Both the position numbers and the translations under genes were made by a program. This document shows positions 22,317-33,966 of a DNA stretch of 64,000 nucleotides, piece after piece. The notes under the pieces were generated by a model. The model was not told the origin of the DNA, did not search any database, and saw only the letters and a program-made list of their open reading frames with translations. Within the stretch, counting starts at the first letter, position 1. The number at the start of each line of letters is the position of its first letter. Location: contig NC_084809.1 in NCBI RefSeq assembly GCF_963583255.1, positions 7,363,501 to 7,427,500 on the forward strand, read 5' to 3'. Source of the DNA: Pyrus communis. Taxonomy: Eukaryota; Streptophyta; Magnoliopsida; Rosales; Rosaceae.

Positions 22317-23350
22317 TTTCGATTATATGCATGAAGTTTCGTAAATCGGTAACAAAGCATCTTAAGGAAGTACTCCTTCGTAATCTTAAGGAGTCAAGAT
22401 TTCCTCTTTAATGTGATTCAAATGCCATACATAAAACATGTGGATACCACCAAAGAAGAAAATTTGAAATTTTAGAGAGCAATAACAATTCTCTGTTAAT
22501 AAAATCTTATCATTTCTCCGAAAAAAATTAATCAAAATCATTCATTACTCCGGCAAATGTCCAACCCTCCCCCCAAACTTGAAAGCAATCCCAAATGGTT
22601 CACCACTCTCAAAAGACCAATTTTATTTTCTTTCTTCCCGAATCCCGTTGTTTCTGCTCGACATGGGATTCAATGCACGACAGTGCTCGCCTGTTGCTCG
22701 ACGATTGTAATTGCCGCAGCGAATCAGAGAGTCAGAGCTCATTGCCCACCATTTTCTTCATCCTCTGCCCCTCCATCAAGGTTAGTCGGTCAAAAGTTGA
22801 TTTGAACTCTCGAATCAATCCAAGAATTTAACCCCAGAAAACCCAATTCGATGAACAAATTCCCAATTCGTCAGTTTCGAGTTTGCCCAATTCGATTCCG
22901 AAAGAACCCACCGTTACAAACCCCACAATACACTGATTGCAGGGCACCGTGATAACAGCATTTCCAAATGCGATGTCAAAATTGCCATGTAGCATACAAC
23001 AGTAAAAAATGGTAGCAAACTCTCTTCAACCGAGCCTTCAATTTCTTATGTGGCGTTGAGTCATTTGAAGGCAAAGTCTTTTGTTGTCAAATTTGACAAC
23101 AGATGTCAAATTCATTAAATGATTTTTTTAATAGATTAAGATAATATATATAATAAATGTTGTTATGTTTTTGAAATATTTGATTGATTGGCTTAATTAT
23201 TGGACTCCACAAAAAGATAAAAAGTTTATGAAATGATATTATTATTTAACATATCGTGTGAAGTAAAATATTGTACAAAATGTCAAATTCCCACATAAAC
23301 TATCAATTATCATTTTGATGTTTCAAATTTGACATCTCTTTTGAAGATAC
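22317..23350. other. Spacer, no supported gene
   Basis: The block 22545-22960 is less AT-rich and resembles a 5' UTR or degenerate coding remnant (overlapping short frames), but no domain is recognised. It may be old sequence upstream of the PPR pseudogene. Confidence 0.35.
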
Positions 23351-23364
23351 TCTAAAGGCTTCTG

Positions 23365-23889
23365 AGTTCGTCTTTGAAGTTCAAAAACTTGATGGCGAAG
23401 AATGGATTGCACCAGAGTGTGGTAACTTTTAACACACTTATTGATGGGTTTTGCAAGGCAGGAAAACTACAAGAAGCAAATAGAATTTTTAGTGAGATGA
23501 ACGCCGCGAATGTGGCTGCTAATACAGTAGGAGATGGGCAATGGGCTTTTCGTGAAGATGTCGAAGAACCGAGCGAATGCTGATATACTGACTTGTAATG
23601 CACTGATATTGGGACTCTGCAAGGAGGTTAGAACTAAGAAAGCTGCGTATCTGGTTAAAGAAATCGATACAAATCACTTTGTCCCGAATTTCTCAACCTT
23701 TTCTGCCCTTACTGTCGGGCAGTACGTGCGAATGAATGCGGATCGTGCCTTTGAGTTATGTTTGTCAGATCCTTATGTTGTAAAGTCACTTGAATTCCAT
23801 CACTTCCAATCTCAATCATTATGTCCTGCTACTGAAGGAAATAAGGAATGGCAATTAAGTTCAGACCATTCCTTCTTGTTTTGTTGATT
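23365..23889 (+). pseudogene. PPR protein fragment, frameshifted
   Basis: Frame one (from 23374) gives KNGLHQSVVTFNTLIDGFCK and AGKLQEANRIFSEM, canonical pentatricopeptide repeats. After about 23525 homology jumps to another frame from 23534 (MGNGLFVKMSKN.. ADILTCNALILGLCKE.. NFSTFSALTVGQ). About one repeat's worth of sequence is missing at the jump. The C-terminal side dissolves into unrelated residues before TGA at 23887. P-class PPR proteins bind organellar RNA; this copy holds only about four repeats and cannot be functional. The nearest family resemblance is to Arabidopsis At4g26680-type PPRs, from memory. Confidence 0.8.
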
Positions 23890-24196
23890 CAAAAATCCGG
23901 CTCAAACTCTTCCGGTTAGACCCGATTCTCGGGTTTCTGCTCCAGGTGGCACGGCACTTGTTTAACTGCAAGTCGAGCGTTTGCTAATGCCAACTATGGA
24001 GAGAGATAATATCATACAATAGAGACCTAGAATGCAAAAGACACCAGAACAGTAACTCTTTAACAGCGTAATGATACTAATCAGAGATTCTAGCTAGGAC
24101 CAAATGTGCGCACAACAAATATCGGAATTACAATTTTCATCTAGCTAGGACCTGCTCGAACCACCTATTTAGATATAATCAGAGATTCTCACTCTG

Positions 24197-25474
24197 TCAT
24201 GATTCATCTTCACCAGCTTCAGCAGCAGCTATCTGGGAATCCAATGTGTCTATCAGCTGCTCACTTACTGTTTTTGCCACCGACACCATGTCAAGAATGA
24301 TGCTTGGATCTAGGCCTGCACCACCCCGTTTGGTCAAACCTCAGATGTGCCCCTGCCTATTGACGGAAATCGAAACAGCCGGGCTCATTTGTGATTCCTC
24401 TTCTGAAGTGGCATCCACAATATAGTGCTTACCTACCTGAAAAACATATGCACATGACTCAGTACAGGGCTAAAAAGCATTTGCAATTTGCTATATTTTC
24501 AACTCTGCAGTTGGATTAAAATACGCTCAACTGAGAATCCATAGCCAAAAGAGAAAACAGACCAGATCCACTTGTACCACCCAAAAGGCAACATCGAAGA
24601 GCCACCGAGAGTTCTGCTGACAGCTCCTCACCCCCTCTACCCCGCAGAAGTAAAAAAGCAACAGCTTTACAATAAGTATAAATGCATTGGTCCTACAAAA
24701 GCAAAATAGATATTCGTTCTCTGCAATGGACTCGTACACCAAAAGGAGAAGTTCAGATTCTCTAATGAACAACTAACATAAACTGAGATATAGTACCTTC
24801 GTATTTTATCAGAGCGTGAATTCAACAAAAACAAAGTAGTAAACTGTCTACAGGATCTTGAAGAAACCAAGATCTCTATACAACCTCAATTCACACAGTA
24901 AAACATGAGAAGGAAGCAGATGATAAAAGTGTTAACCTCAAACATTGGTGCTGCAGTTGGACTGCAATCAACATTTATAAAGACCTTTCCTTTGTCGGGT
25001 TGCAGCGCAGTTGGCCTTCCAAGTTCAGCCTGCACTCGGTCAACATTACCAGCAAATATGATAGTATGAACAACAGGGGCAGCTCAAATAATTAGACTAA
25101 AAAATTACCTAAATTTGATCAAGGACATTCCAATAGCATGTAAAAGTAAGCATGCGCTTAACATCAAGATCGCAGTTATACCTTCACACTGGCAATGACA
25201 TCTGTAGCACCCATCCTGACCCTTGCCGAGCCATTTGCCTGGGCAACGGCCACAAAGAACGGAAATTATAACAAAATAAGTAAAATTTCATGTCACACCA
25301 AAAAATAAAATCCATTATTTTTAGTGAAACATATAACAGATATTAACCTGGGAAATAACTCCAGTTTTGACATTGATGGGCCGAGGAGTCAATCTTTTTT
25401 CGGCCATCAGAACGAATGTCCTGAGCAATGCCACCCTGTATAAAATGCTTTTCTCCTATGGATAATCCCACCAT
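24197..25474 (-). pseudogene. RRP42: Exosome subunit RRP42 pseudogene
   Basis: Five exon remnants read in order on the minus strand: 25474-25346 (GGIAQDIRSDGR), 25238-25182 (ANGSARVRMGATDVI), 25029-24937 (ELGRPTALQPDKGKV.. VDCSPTA), 24641-24563 (GGEELSAELSVAL) and 24436-24197 (GLTKRGGAGLDPSIILDMVSVAK). This is the RNase PH fold of RRP42, a ring subunit of the RNA exosome. Lesions are an extra base in the T-run 25395-25400 that shifts the frame, an acceptor changed from AG to GG at 24643-24642, and a TGA at 24343-24341 where the family has Cys. About 90 residues between the last two exons are missing. It lies head-to-head with ADA2a, as in Arabidopsis (At3g07750/At3g07740, from memory). Confidence 0.88.
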
Positions 25475-25759
25475 TTCTGAACATATGATATGAAAAAACA
25501 TTTCTCATCTAATTAACTTCATAAATATCAAGAAAAAATAATTATTACAGCAACAATATACGTATATAAAAAAAATAAAAGCAATAAATTAAAAACTAAA
25601 AACAAAGGCAGCAATCCTAAGCGCTCATATGTCACAGAGAAACTCTATAGTTTGCTCAATCAACGTAAACAAATAGCTCAAAGTAAAGGGCAGCCACTTG
25701 GAGTGAAAAATTGTGAACTTTTCAACGATTACTAACAAGCACTGAGGAATAATTACGGA

Positions 25760-26185
25760 GCAGAGACGATGATGACGAAGCCCTAACTAGTGAGAGTCGG
25801 CGACGGCAACGGCGATGCTGCGGTTGAGAGGAGATGCACAGGGAAAGACTGTTAGCGGGAACTGCATCGTGTAAAAACGACGAGGTTTTAATGAAGGGAA
25901 TGCTCCCCCATCTTTTATTCCATGAGACGCTCTAGTTAAACGCCCCGTGTCCTGAACTAAATCCAACGGACGACATATGCTCTACGTATTACTTTTTTCA
26001 ACCGTCAGATTAGTAGACGATGACGTGGCGCGTGCACATTACCGGTGAGGGGATGAGACCCGTACCCGTTTCATCCAGCACATCAACTGGCCCTAACCGA
26101 AATTTCCCAAATCTTCACCTGTGGAAAAATTAGGGTTTTTCATTTTCTAGGGTTTTGCATTCGGTTCGTTGGTGAAATTCAACCG
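25760..26185. promoter_or_regulatory. Shared head-to-head promoter region between RRP42 and ADA2a
   Basis: A GC-richer 5'-leader-like block on the minus strand (about 25760-25870) is followed by about 300 bases to the ADA2a ATG at 26186. No TATA box stands out, as is usual for housekeeping bidirectional promoters. The RRP42 leader probably has an intron between 25480 and 25760. Confidence 0.5.
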
Positions 26186-29100
26186 ATGGGTCGGTCCCGC
26201 GCGGTCTCTCAGGCCGCCGTCGACAATCCCAATCAGATGTCAGTGCAATTTTCACCAATTCGCTGCAAATTTTCAAGCTTTATCAGATAATTAAGCAATT
26301 CAAATTTCCCAATTATGTCTCACAGAAAGTTGTTTATTTGTTGGATAATTTGCAGTAGGGGCAAAAGAAAGAGAACGGCTTCGGGGGCGGAGGTGGCGGA
26401 GAACAGCGGCACAGCTCAGAAACCTGTGGCCCAAGAAATCAGCGAACCCAAAGGGGCTTTCTACCATTGCAATTACTGCAACAAGGATATTTCTGGGAAA
26501 ATTCGGACAAAGTGTGTGGTGTGTCCAGATTTTGACCCTTGCATTGAGTGCCTCTCTGTTGGAGCTGAGCTTACGCCTCACAAATGCAACCACCCTTACA
26601 GGGTTATGGTCAGTCCCCCTTTACATTTTCAAAATTGCTTTCTTTCTGATATCTTAGACTCGTTGAAATTGCTTGAAGAAATTTTGAATTTTTAAGCTTT
26701 GAGTGTAGCTTTAGTGGAATTTAGAATCCGGAAATGGGAAAAAAGGCGAGACTGGGATGACCTTAGAGTAAAATGCATTAAAAGGGAAAAGATTGAATCG
26801 GTTTTCTGACCCGAACTGAAGCTCTATATACTGCCTGCAAGTAAGAATGTTTTCCTTAGAATGCAAGCAACAGCCCCATTTAGATTCACCTGAAATCTGT
26901 ATGTAAACAGCTATGAGTAATTGTTTTATTTGTGTACGTAGTAATTTTTCGAGCTTGTTATTTCATTTGACTATATAGGAGATGCTTTCAATATAGAATG
27001 GACTATTAATCAAGCATGCATTTGCGGACTTTTTGGTTTTTAAACAGGATAATTTGGCTTTTCCACTTATTTGTCCAGACTGGAATGTAGATGAAGAGAT
27101 GCTACTGCTCGAGGTATTGAATAAACTGATTTCTTCTTTCAATTATTATGATAAACTTTTTTTTTCCCCTGTGAAACTAATAAATTTTGTCTACTATCAC
27201 CTGTTCTTTGATTATGCTGTTTAGGGTATTGAAATGTATGGATTTGGGAATTGGACTGAAGTTTCTGAACATGTTGGAACGAAAACCAGACAACAATGTA
27301 TTGATCATTATAAAGCTATATATATGAACTCCATACTTTCCTCTCCCAGTAAGACCAGTGTTCTAATTAATGCATGTCCACATGCCAGACGTGAGATACA
27401 CACATAAATTATATAAAAAGCAAAAATTATTACTAATAGTTTTCATGATATCCCCTTAGGACATGTCTCATGTTATGGGAAAGAGCAGAGAGGAGCTTCT
27501 TGCTTTGGTTAAGGGGTCTGATGAAATCAAGAAAGGTGAGTTCGCGTTGTGTCCATATTAGCTGAGGCCTGAAAGCAGTTATGCTTTGGTGTATGATTTA
27601 TGATTTAAGATGCCTCAATAGTTTAAGATCAAACCATTCAGTAGCTTAAGTGATCTTTTATTAGGCAATTTATATTCAAAGGATCCACGAATTGTTTTCC
27701 AATGCTCTGTTTCATCTGTTTGTCATAGATAGTGATAATCCTTTGAATTAATTAGAATGTCTGTCTCGTCTGTTTCTTCTTTCTCTGCAGAAGTTCCCAT
27801 GTTTGTGGAGATTACATTGAAAGAAGTGTCTCCCTTTTCTGCAGGAATCAAGTATGGTATTTTTTATTATATTTTGTACCTACGTTAGTATCAAGCGCCT
27901 GTTCCATATCTTCTTGTCTAATTTTGTTTCTTAATTTTCTTGATCAGATGTGAAGAATCAAAGAAGAATCCAACATTCTTGAGGCGGTTTTTAGCTCTTG
28001 AGCAATCTCATTTTTGTCATATGTGGTTACGCGTGACTGGAAATGTCTGATCTTGTGTTTTGCATCAGATGTTGCCAAGGGGTTGGTCCCAGGTGCTGTA
28101 AAGAAGGCATCCAATAAAAAGCAGATTAAGGACGAGACTAAAGTCAGTAAAGTGGAAGGTATGATTTTATGGTTACTTTCTGTTTCACAATTATTGCATA
28201 TGTAAACATACACATATTGAATTTTACGTGTCTTTAGAATTTCAGTGACTGACTTTCTTTAAGCTTGTTATACATGCTATACATGATATAACGGTAATGG
28301 ATCTCCGTGAACTTTATTGCCCAGAAGTTTTTTCCCCACAGATTATTTGTTGTCACTTAAATATTCATGTTATACATGATATATATTTATATACTTGTGT
28401 ATTTATCATGTATTTGGTTTAAAGCTCAATTTTATGTTATGTTATCAGCAGGAACTCAGATTGACCGAAGCGTTGCAGAAAAAAAACTAAGGAGTTTAGT
28501 GGAAGAGGGACCTTCTATGACAGAATTAAGTGGCTATAATTTCAAGAGGCAAGAGTTTGAAATTGAATACGACAATGATGCTGAGCGGATTCTGGCAGAT
28601 ATGGAATTCAAGGATACTGACACTAATGCTGACCGTGAATTGAAACTACAAGTTTTGCATGTCTACGCAAAACGGTATTTATATGGCTACTATGATAGAC
28701 TAAGGCTGATGGGTCTATTTTCAAATTCAAAGCAATAATGAGGAGGGGAACAGTTTAAAGTTTTAACAAAATGAAGTGATTATTTTCTTTACGTTCAGAA
28801 AATTTATACAGAACTTTATTTTTGTTGTCATAATTATTGCAAATGCTAGGCAGCAAATGTCACAAAAACCTTCATACAAGTAATACTGTTATCTCATCAC
28901 TAAAACGAGTTAGCCTTGCTGTCTGATTTTCATTTTTTTTTTTACCCTTGATATGCTCAAATAATATGTGGGAATTTGGCAGGCTTGATGAGAGGAAACG
29001 TAGGAAGAATTTCATACTTGAAAGAAATCTGCTTTACCCCGACCCTTTTGAGGAGGGCCTCGCACCTGAAGAAAGAGAAGTATACAAGCGCTTCAAAGTT

Positions 29101-29952
29101 TTCATGCGGTTCCACTCAAGTGAAGAGCACAAGGAATTGCTTAAGAATATCATTGAGGAACAACAGATTGTCAAAAGAGTACTGGATCTTCAGGTCTGCT
29201 GCATGCCTCACACATCACTTATGTTTCCTATTACCTTATTTCCCTCTCTATACAGTGGGTTGCTCTTGTTGAGTAAATAACAGGAACAAGACTACATTAT
29301 GTTTGGCCACTTGCTCGTTTTGTTCCTTCTCTAGGGCATATAATAATAACTAATAAGTGATCATGTTGCATGGCGTATGCTCAAATTATCTGCATTAACT
29401 ATGCAGGAAGCTCGAACTGCTGGCTGTAGGACAGTTTCTGAGGCCAGTAGATACCTTGAAGAAAAGAGGAAGAAGGAAGCGGAAGAAAGTGCCCTAAGGA
29501 CTAAGGAAAGCTCTCAGGCTGGTAAAGGCTTGCAGATCAGCCCTCGGGGATCTTTTAAGGGATCAACTGTTCTGCATCCCGTCAGCAAGGACACATATTT
29601 AACCACGCAACCTATTTCAAGCTCGTTGGATTATTGGGATATCACTGGGCTAGTTGGGGCTGATTTACTGTAAGAATGCCAGTCTCAACGTGATTTTGTA
29701 TTTATCCTTTATACGTGAATTGTTCATTATGATACAATCAATGTGGCGTAATACATGCAGGAACAAAGACTTTGCAGTGAATTCAGAATTCTACCTTCAC
29801 ATTACCTTAACATGCTGCAGACCATCTCCACAGAGATTGTGAATGGCAATGTTAAGAAGCAAGCGGATGCCCGTCGCCTGTTCAAGGTTGAACCGAGCAA
29901 AGTCGATAGGGTTTACGACATGCTTGTGAAAAAGGGAATGGCTGAAGCATAG
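26186..29952 (+). pseudogene. ADA2a: ADA2a transcriptional adaptor gene, 12 exons, two frame-breaking lesions
   Basis: Inferred exons: 26186-26238, 26356-26608, 27048-27113, 27225-27348, 27460-27535, 27791-27856, about 27949-28011, 28070-28159, 28449-28674, 28983-29193, 29407-29669, 29761-29952. The product has a ZZ zinc finger (HCNYCNKD.. CVVCPDFDPCIEC.. HKCNHPYRVM), a SANT domain (DWNVDEEMLLLE, YGFGNWTEVSEHVG), the ADA2 middle region (YDNDAERILADMEF, RLDERKRRKNFILERNLLYP) and a C-terminal SWIRM-like domain ending KVDRVYDMLVKKGMAEA. ADA2 links the GCN5 acetyltransferase to the SAGA complex in the nucleus. It matches ADA2a better than ADA2b (KDTDTNADRE). Exon 4 is out of phase with exon 5 because of an indel near 27333, and the donor after exon 11 appears to have lost a G. 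A translated product would stop after the SANT domain. Assembly error is the alternative. Confidence 0.85.
28446..28451 (+). promoter_or_regulatory. NAGNAG tandem splice acceptor in ADA2a
   Basis: The acceptor before the exon encoding TQIDRSVAEKKL reads ATCAGCAG. Either AG keeps the frame, giving one residue more or less. NAGNAG acceptors commonly produce both isoforms. Confidence 0.55.
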
Positions 29953-30194
29953 TTATGCCTCCAGTCTCGTTCTTGTAAACCTGTACAGTACTGTTTCTTA
30001 ATTGAAGGGGAAAATCCCATTCGTATCATCTCGGGATTCCTGGGAGAACTTTTATCCTTAATGCTCATATAAGAATTAGGCACCAGTGAAACTATACCGT
30101 GCCTAAACACTTATACAACTTGGGAGTAACCAAATACAGAAATTTAGAGTCATAAAACAGAATAATGATTTAGATATTTTTCTTTTATACAAGC

Positions 30195-30298
30195 GATAAT
30201 AGAGACGGGATATCAAATATTGCCTTGATAGTGTTGGTTTTAACGCGATAATAGGGACGGGATGCCAAACATTACCCTTAATTATGCTGGCTTTAACA
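30195..30298. repeat. Two-copy tandem repeat (about 52 bp)
   Basis: GCGATAATAG(A/G)GACGGGAT recurs at about 30195 and 30246, each followed by a block ending in GGTTTTAAC/GGCTTTAAC. Confidence 0.7.
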
Positions 30299-30530
30299 CG
30301 GCCTTTATAACTTTTTAAATATTTTTTTTATTTACCATCATATTGAATAATCAACAGAAATAACATATATGATTAAAAAGGAATATGTTTTAGAAGAAAA
30401 AACAATGCCGAAAGAACAAGAAACAGAAAGGCAAGTCTGCAAATATTACAAGAGCAAGCAACTAGAACCTGAACAAAACTAGACTAGACTAGGCTAGAAA
30501 AGAAGGCTCTTCTCATTTTTTTTTTTTTTA

Positions 30531-30650
30531 GAGTTTTAACGAAAAGTCCACGGTAGTGTTCACTTTAACGAAAAACCACATTTTTACACTAAAAAGTCAA
30601 ACCTGGTACTATTCACTTAACCCTTTATTTTGTCCTTATCGTTAAAACTC
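30531..30650. mobile_element. 120-bp MITE with GAGTTTTAACGA termini
   Basis: The ends GAGTTTTAACGA and its complement (A)TCGTTAAAACTC bound the segment, and inner inverted homology is weaker. It follows a poly-T tract. Superfamily not assigned. Confidence 0.65.
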
Positions 30651-31443
30651 AAAGTTTTCAAATATTTTTCATTAGTTTTCCTATTGTTTTCGGGAAAATT
30701 TGAAATAGATCCAATTTTATAGGGCACCTTTTGAATTAGGTCCAATTTTTAGTGACTTTTAACTTTTGAAATAGGTTCAATTTTTAGTTACTTTGAACCC
30801 ATATCAAAAAATCCCTTGATTTTTTGTGTGTGGGGCCAAGTCAACATAATCTCTCTCTCTCTCTCAAACACAAATCATTCTGCAGCCTATCCAACGATAT
30901 CACCCCCCAAGTCAAAAGTACCTTACATAACCCCACGGCCTACAGGCCATATACATCACAACAAAACCTCCATTTTGCTCTCATCCTTCCCTACTCTGCC
31001 TGCCTGGTTTTGCTTTGTTTTTAAAAACAACGTTCTATTCTAAATTACTTTAACGCGAAAAGTATTCAACTAGCTCAAATGTTAGGGAAGTGACCCGATG
31101 GATTGTATCAATCAACCTCACTTAATATGCATCTACCTACACATTTAATCAAAAAAGAGGCTTAATGGATTCTTCATATCAACCTGCTTTAATACACGTC
31201 GACCTACTCATTTGATAAGAAAAAGGCATGATGGACTGTTTAGCAACCTTCACCAATGCACGTCAACGTACATATTTGAGTAACGCATTATGTGGCAGCT
31301 GATGTGTAAATACCGTACCAATCAATGATTCTATCTCATTGAATTTTAATCAAATGCATTATCACATTTCATATGTGATACTCCAATGTCTGATAAATCT
31401 AACATTACTCTATACCAAAGTTATGTTTAACCCCCTACACTAA
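30651..31443. other. Spacer 3' of SAP, low-complexity pieces only
   Basis: A short repeated AAATAGGTTCAATTTTTAG motif (30700-30790) and a (TC) tract near 30849-30863 are visible. No gene is supported; the proximal part may be the SAP 3' UTR. Confidence 0.5.
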
Positions 31444-33051
31444 TCAATCTGCTGCACCAAAGTCCCAAAGGTGCAGCGTCGTACCCCCGGAACACGCTGC
31501 GACATGTCGTTCATCGCATACGAAAGCGTTGACTTCCCCAATCATCTCCATGAAACTGTCCAGATAGGCCCCTCTCTCCACCTCCCATACCCTCACCACC
31601 CCACCGCCGCACATTAGCGCGTACCCTTCGTTCATGCACCCCATCACCGCCATCTGCGACGCCCCACTCACGATAAACCTACACACCTCCAGTGTGTCAG
31701 TCCGGCGCACATTAGCCAAACCCCTCCTCCCCACTATAACGAACGCCGACCTGCTCACGTCAGCCGCAGTCACAATTATCCCTCTCCTGTACTCCTCCTC
31801 GCTCAACACAAACCCCTGATTCCTAAGATCGAAGACAATCACGCGCGCGCTCGTGCACGCCACGGCCGTTTCCCAACTCGTGACTCGGACTCGGCCTACA
31901 AACTCGGTCATCTCCGTTAGCATGTGCCACCCCATCAGGGCCTCCTGATCCGTCAATGTCCCGCCGACGAAAGTCAACTGTTCAGTCAAACCATTCCAAA
32001 TGTGAAACGCCCGACCCGGAACACCCGCATAGAGCCCGACCCACCATCTTTCGGATCCAGTGAAATCAACCAAAACCCCATCATTTACCACGTCGCCCAA
32101 GTGAGCCCTACGAGCGATCTGCGGGCCGTTGATGATCGCTACGTGGATGTCTCCGTCCAGCATGGCGAAGATGAGAGTGGAGTCTGTTATCACGATGCCG
32201 GTAACGGCCCGGGAGAATCGGCCGAGGCGGTCGCGGGGTTGGGGCCGGAAGGTGCTGACATGCAGGCGAGTGGCAAGGTCGAACAGGCGGACGGTGCCGT
32301 CGGCGAAGCCGCAGGCGAGATGGGCGTCGGAGAGGGTGAGGCATCGGCAGGTGAGGCCGTCGGGGTCTTCCACGCCGGACGGATCGAAGTGGAGGGTCGT
32401 GTGGGTGGACCTCTGGGTTCGGAAGTTTGTGGCCGTCCGATGCCAGTAGACGTACTCGTCACGCCACCTGTCGCGAAGAAGAATTGTCCGGCCCCAGATA
32501 CGGCGGGTAAGGCGACGCCAGAGAAGGTCGGAGCGCGAGACGGCGCGCCACGTCGAACAAACCTTCACATCCGAAAAATGTCACGTACGTGATCAGTTTC
32601 ACTAAGTAGGTTACAGCTCGTTCATGCATGCACGTTATATTGAATGGAAAACATGAAAGCTAAAACGCGTATGGCTACTCTATTTTTTGTGCATGCAATA
32701 AAAATAAAAAAATTAATAAAATATATGCTTTCTAATTATATGTGGAGAGATGGGAACGCATCCATGAGTCGGTAGGGTTATTATGGGTATTTAACGAGGA
32801 GAAGGATTCTCTACCTTTCTATGCCCTCTTATTTGAACGGTTACGGTTAAAAATAAAAAACAATGTGTAAGAGGAGGGGATGAGAATACGAGGGTAGAGA
32901 ATCCTCTCTGTTTAACAGAGGTTTCAGATTTGATGGGCATGTGTGTTAACCAGTTAAAGGAATGACAGTGTAATAATACAATACACGAAGGACAAACCGA
33001 CTAATACAACTTCGACCATCTCCAGAGAAGCTATAAAAACAACTAAAAATT

Positions 33052-33088
<37 letters not shown>

Positions 33089-33930
33089 CCATAAAATCAT
33101 CCCAGGAGATATTTTAAAATTTTTGTTAAAATAGCAAGAGAACAGTACAGTGTCAAACTCTTTATTTCCAACAATATTATAATCTAAAGAACTCTATATA
33201 TAATAAAGTGAACTGTTACTCTTTAAATGTAGTTAATGTTCATGTATTAAATGTTAAAAATTTAATAAAACTCAATGATAAACTCGTGAACCAAAGAGTA
33301 AAGAAAGAGAAAATGTGATTTTAGAAAATGAGTGAATTAGATTTGAATTGTTAATAATAAATATTTAAAGTTTGTTAAAATAGATTGTTATTGACATAAA
33401 AAGTTAATTGAGCAGCTACAATAATTTTATGACACTATTCACTCGCTAGTTTAGCAAGGTTTAAAACTAGTAACCAACCTGGAACGTAAAGTATTATTCA
33501 TTTTGTTTAACCAATTACAGAGCTAGGATTCAAAATTCTTCCAAAGTGCAAAAGAAATTTCACTGAGCTAATATTTTAGTTATAATAGCTAGTGAACAAT
33601 GCCAAAAAGCTATTTTAACCAGTTAATGTAACTTAACATCTTCAACAACACTTTGTATTTTAACATATCTTTGATATGTTACTAGTTCTTCAGGTTAAAA
33701 ATTCTCTAATAGTTAGTAAAATTTTGTCTTGGTGCCAGGAAGTGGGGAAAAAGTAGCGATTAAAGATTTAGATCTCTTACTATTTGTACGTGGGTTGAGG
33801 TTTTTGGGCTGTTTGCAAACATTAGGGCAAAATAACTACAGGTAGAAAGCATCACCATGGACTGTGAAGAGAAGCAAATGCAAAACCCTAGCCCCACGGA
33901 GGAGACAGTTGATGCCATGCGCGTAAACCC

Positions 33931-33966
<36 letters not shown>

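Noticed and set aside
31924..32592. 222-residue frame on the plus strand
   Set aside because: It is antisense to SAP exon 2, which is GC-rich and therefore opens shadow frames. SAP conservation decides the strand.
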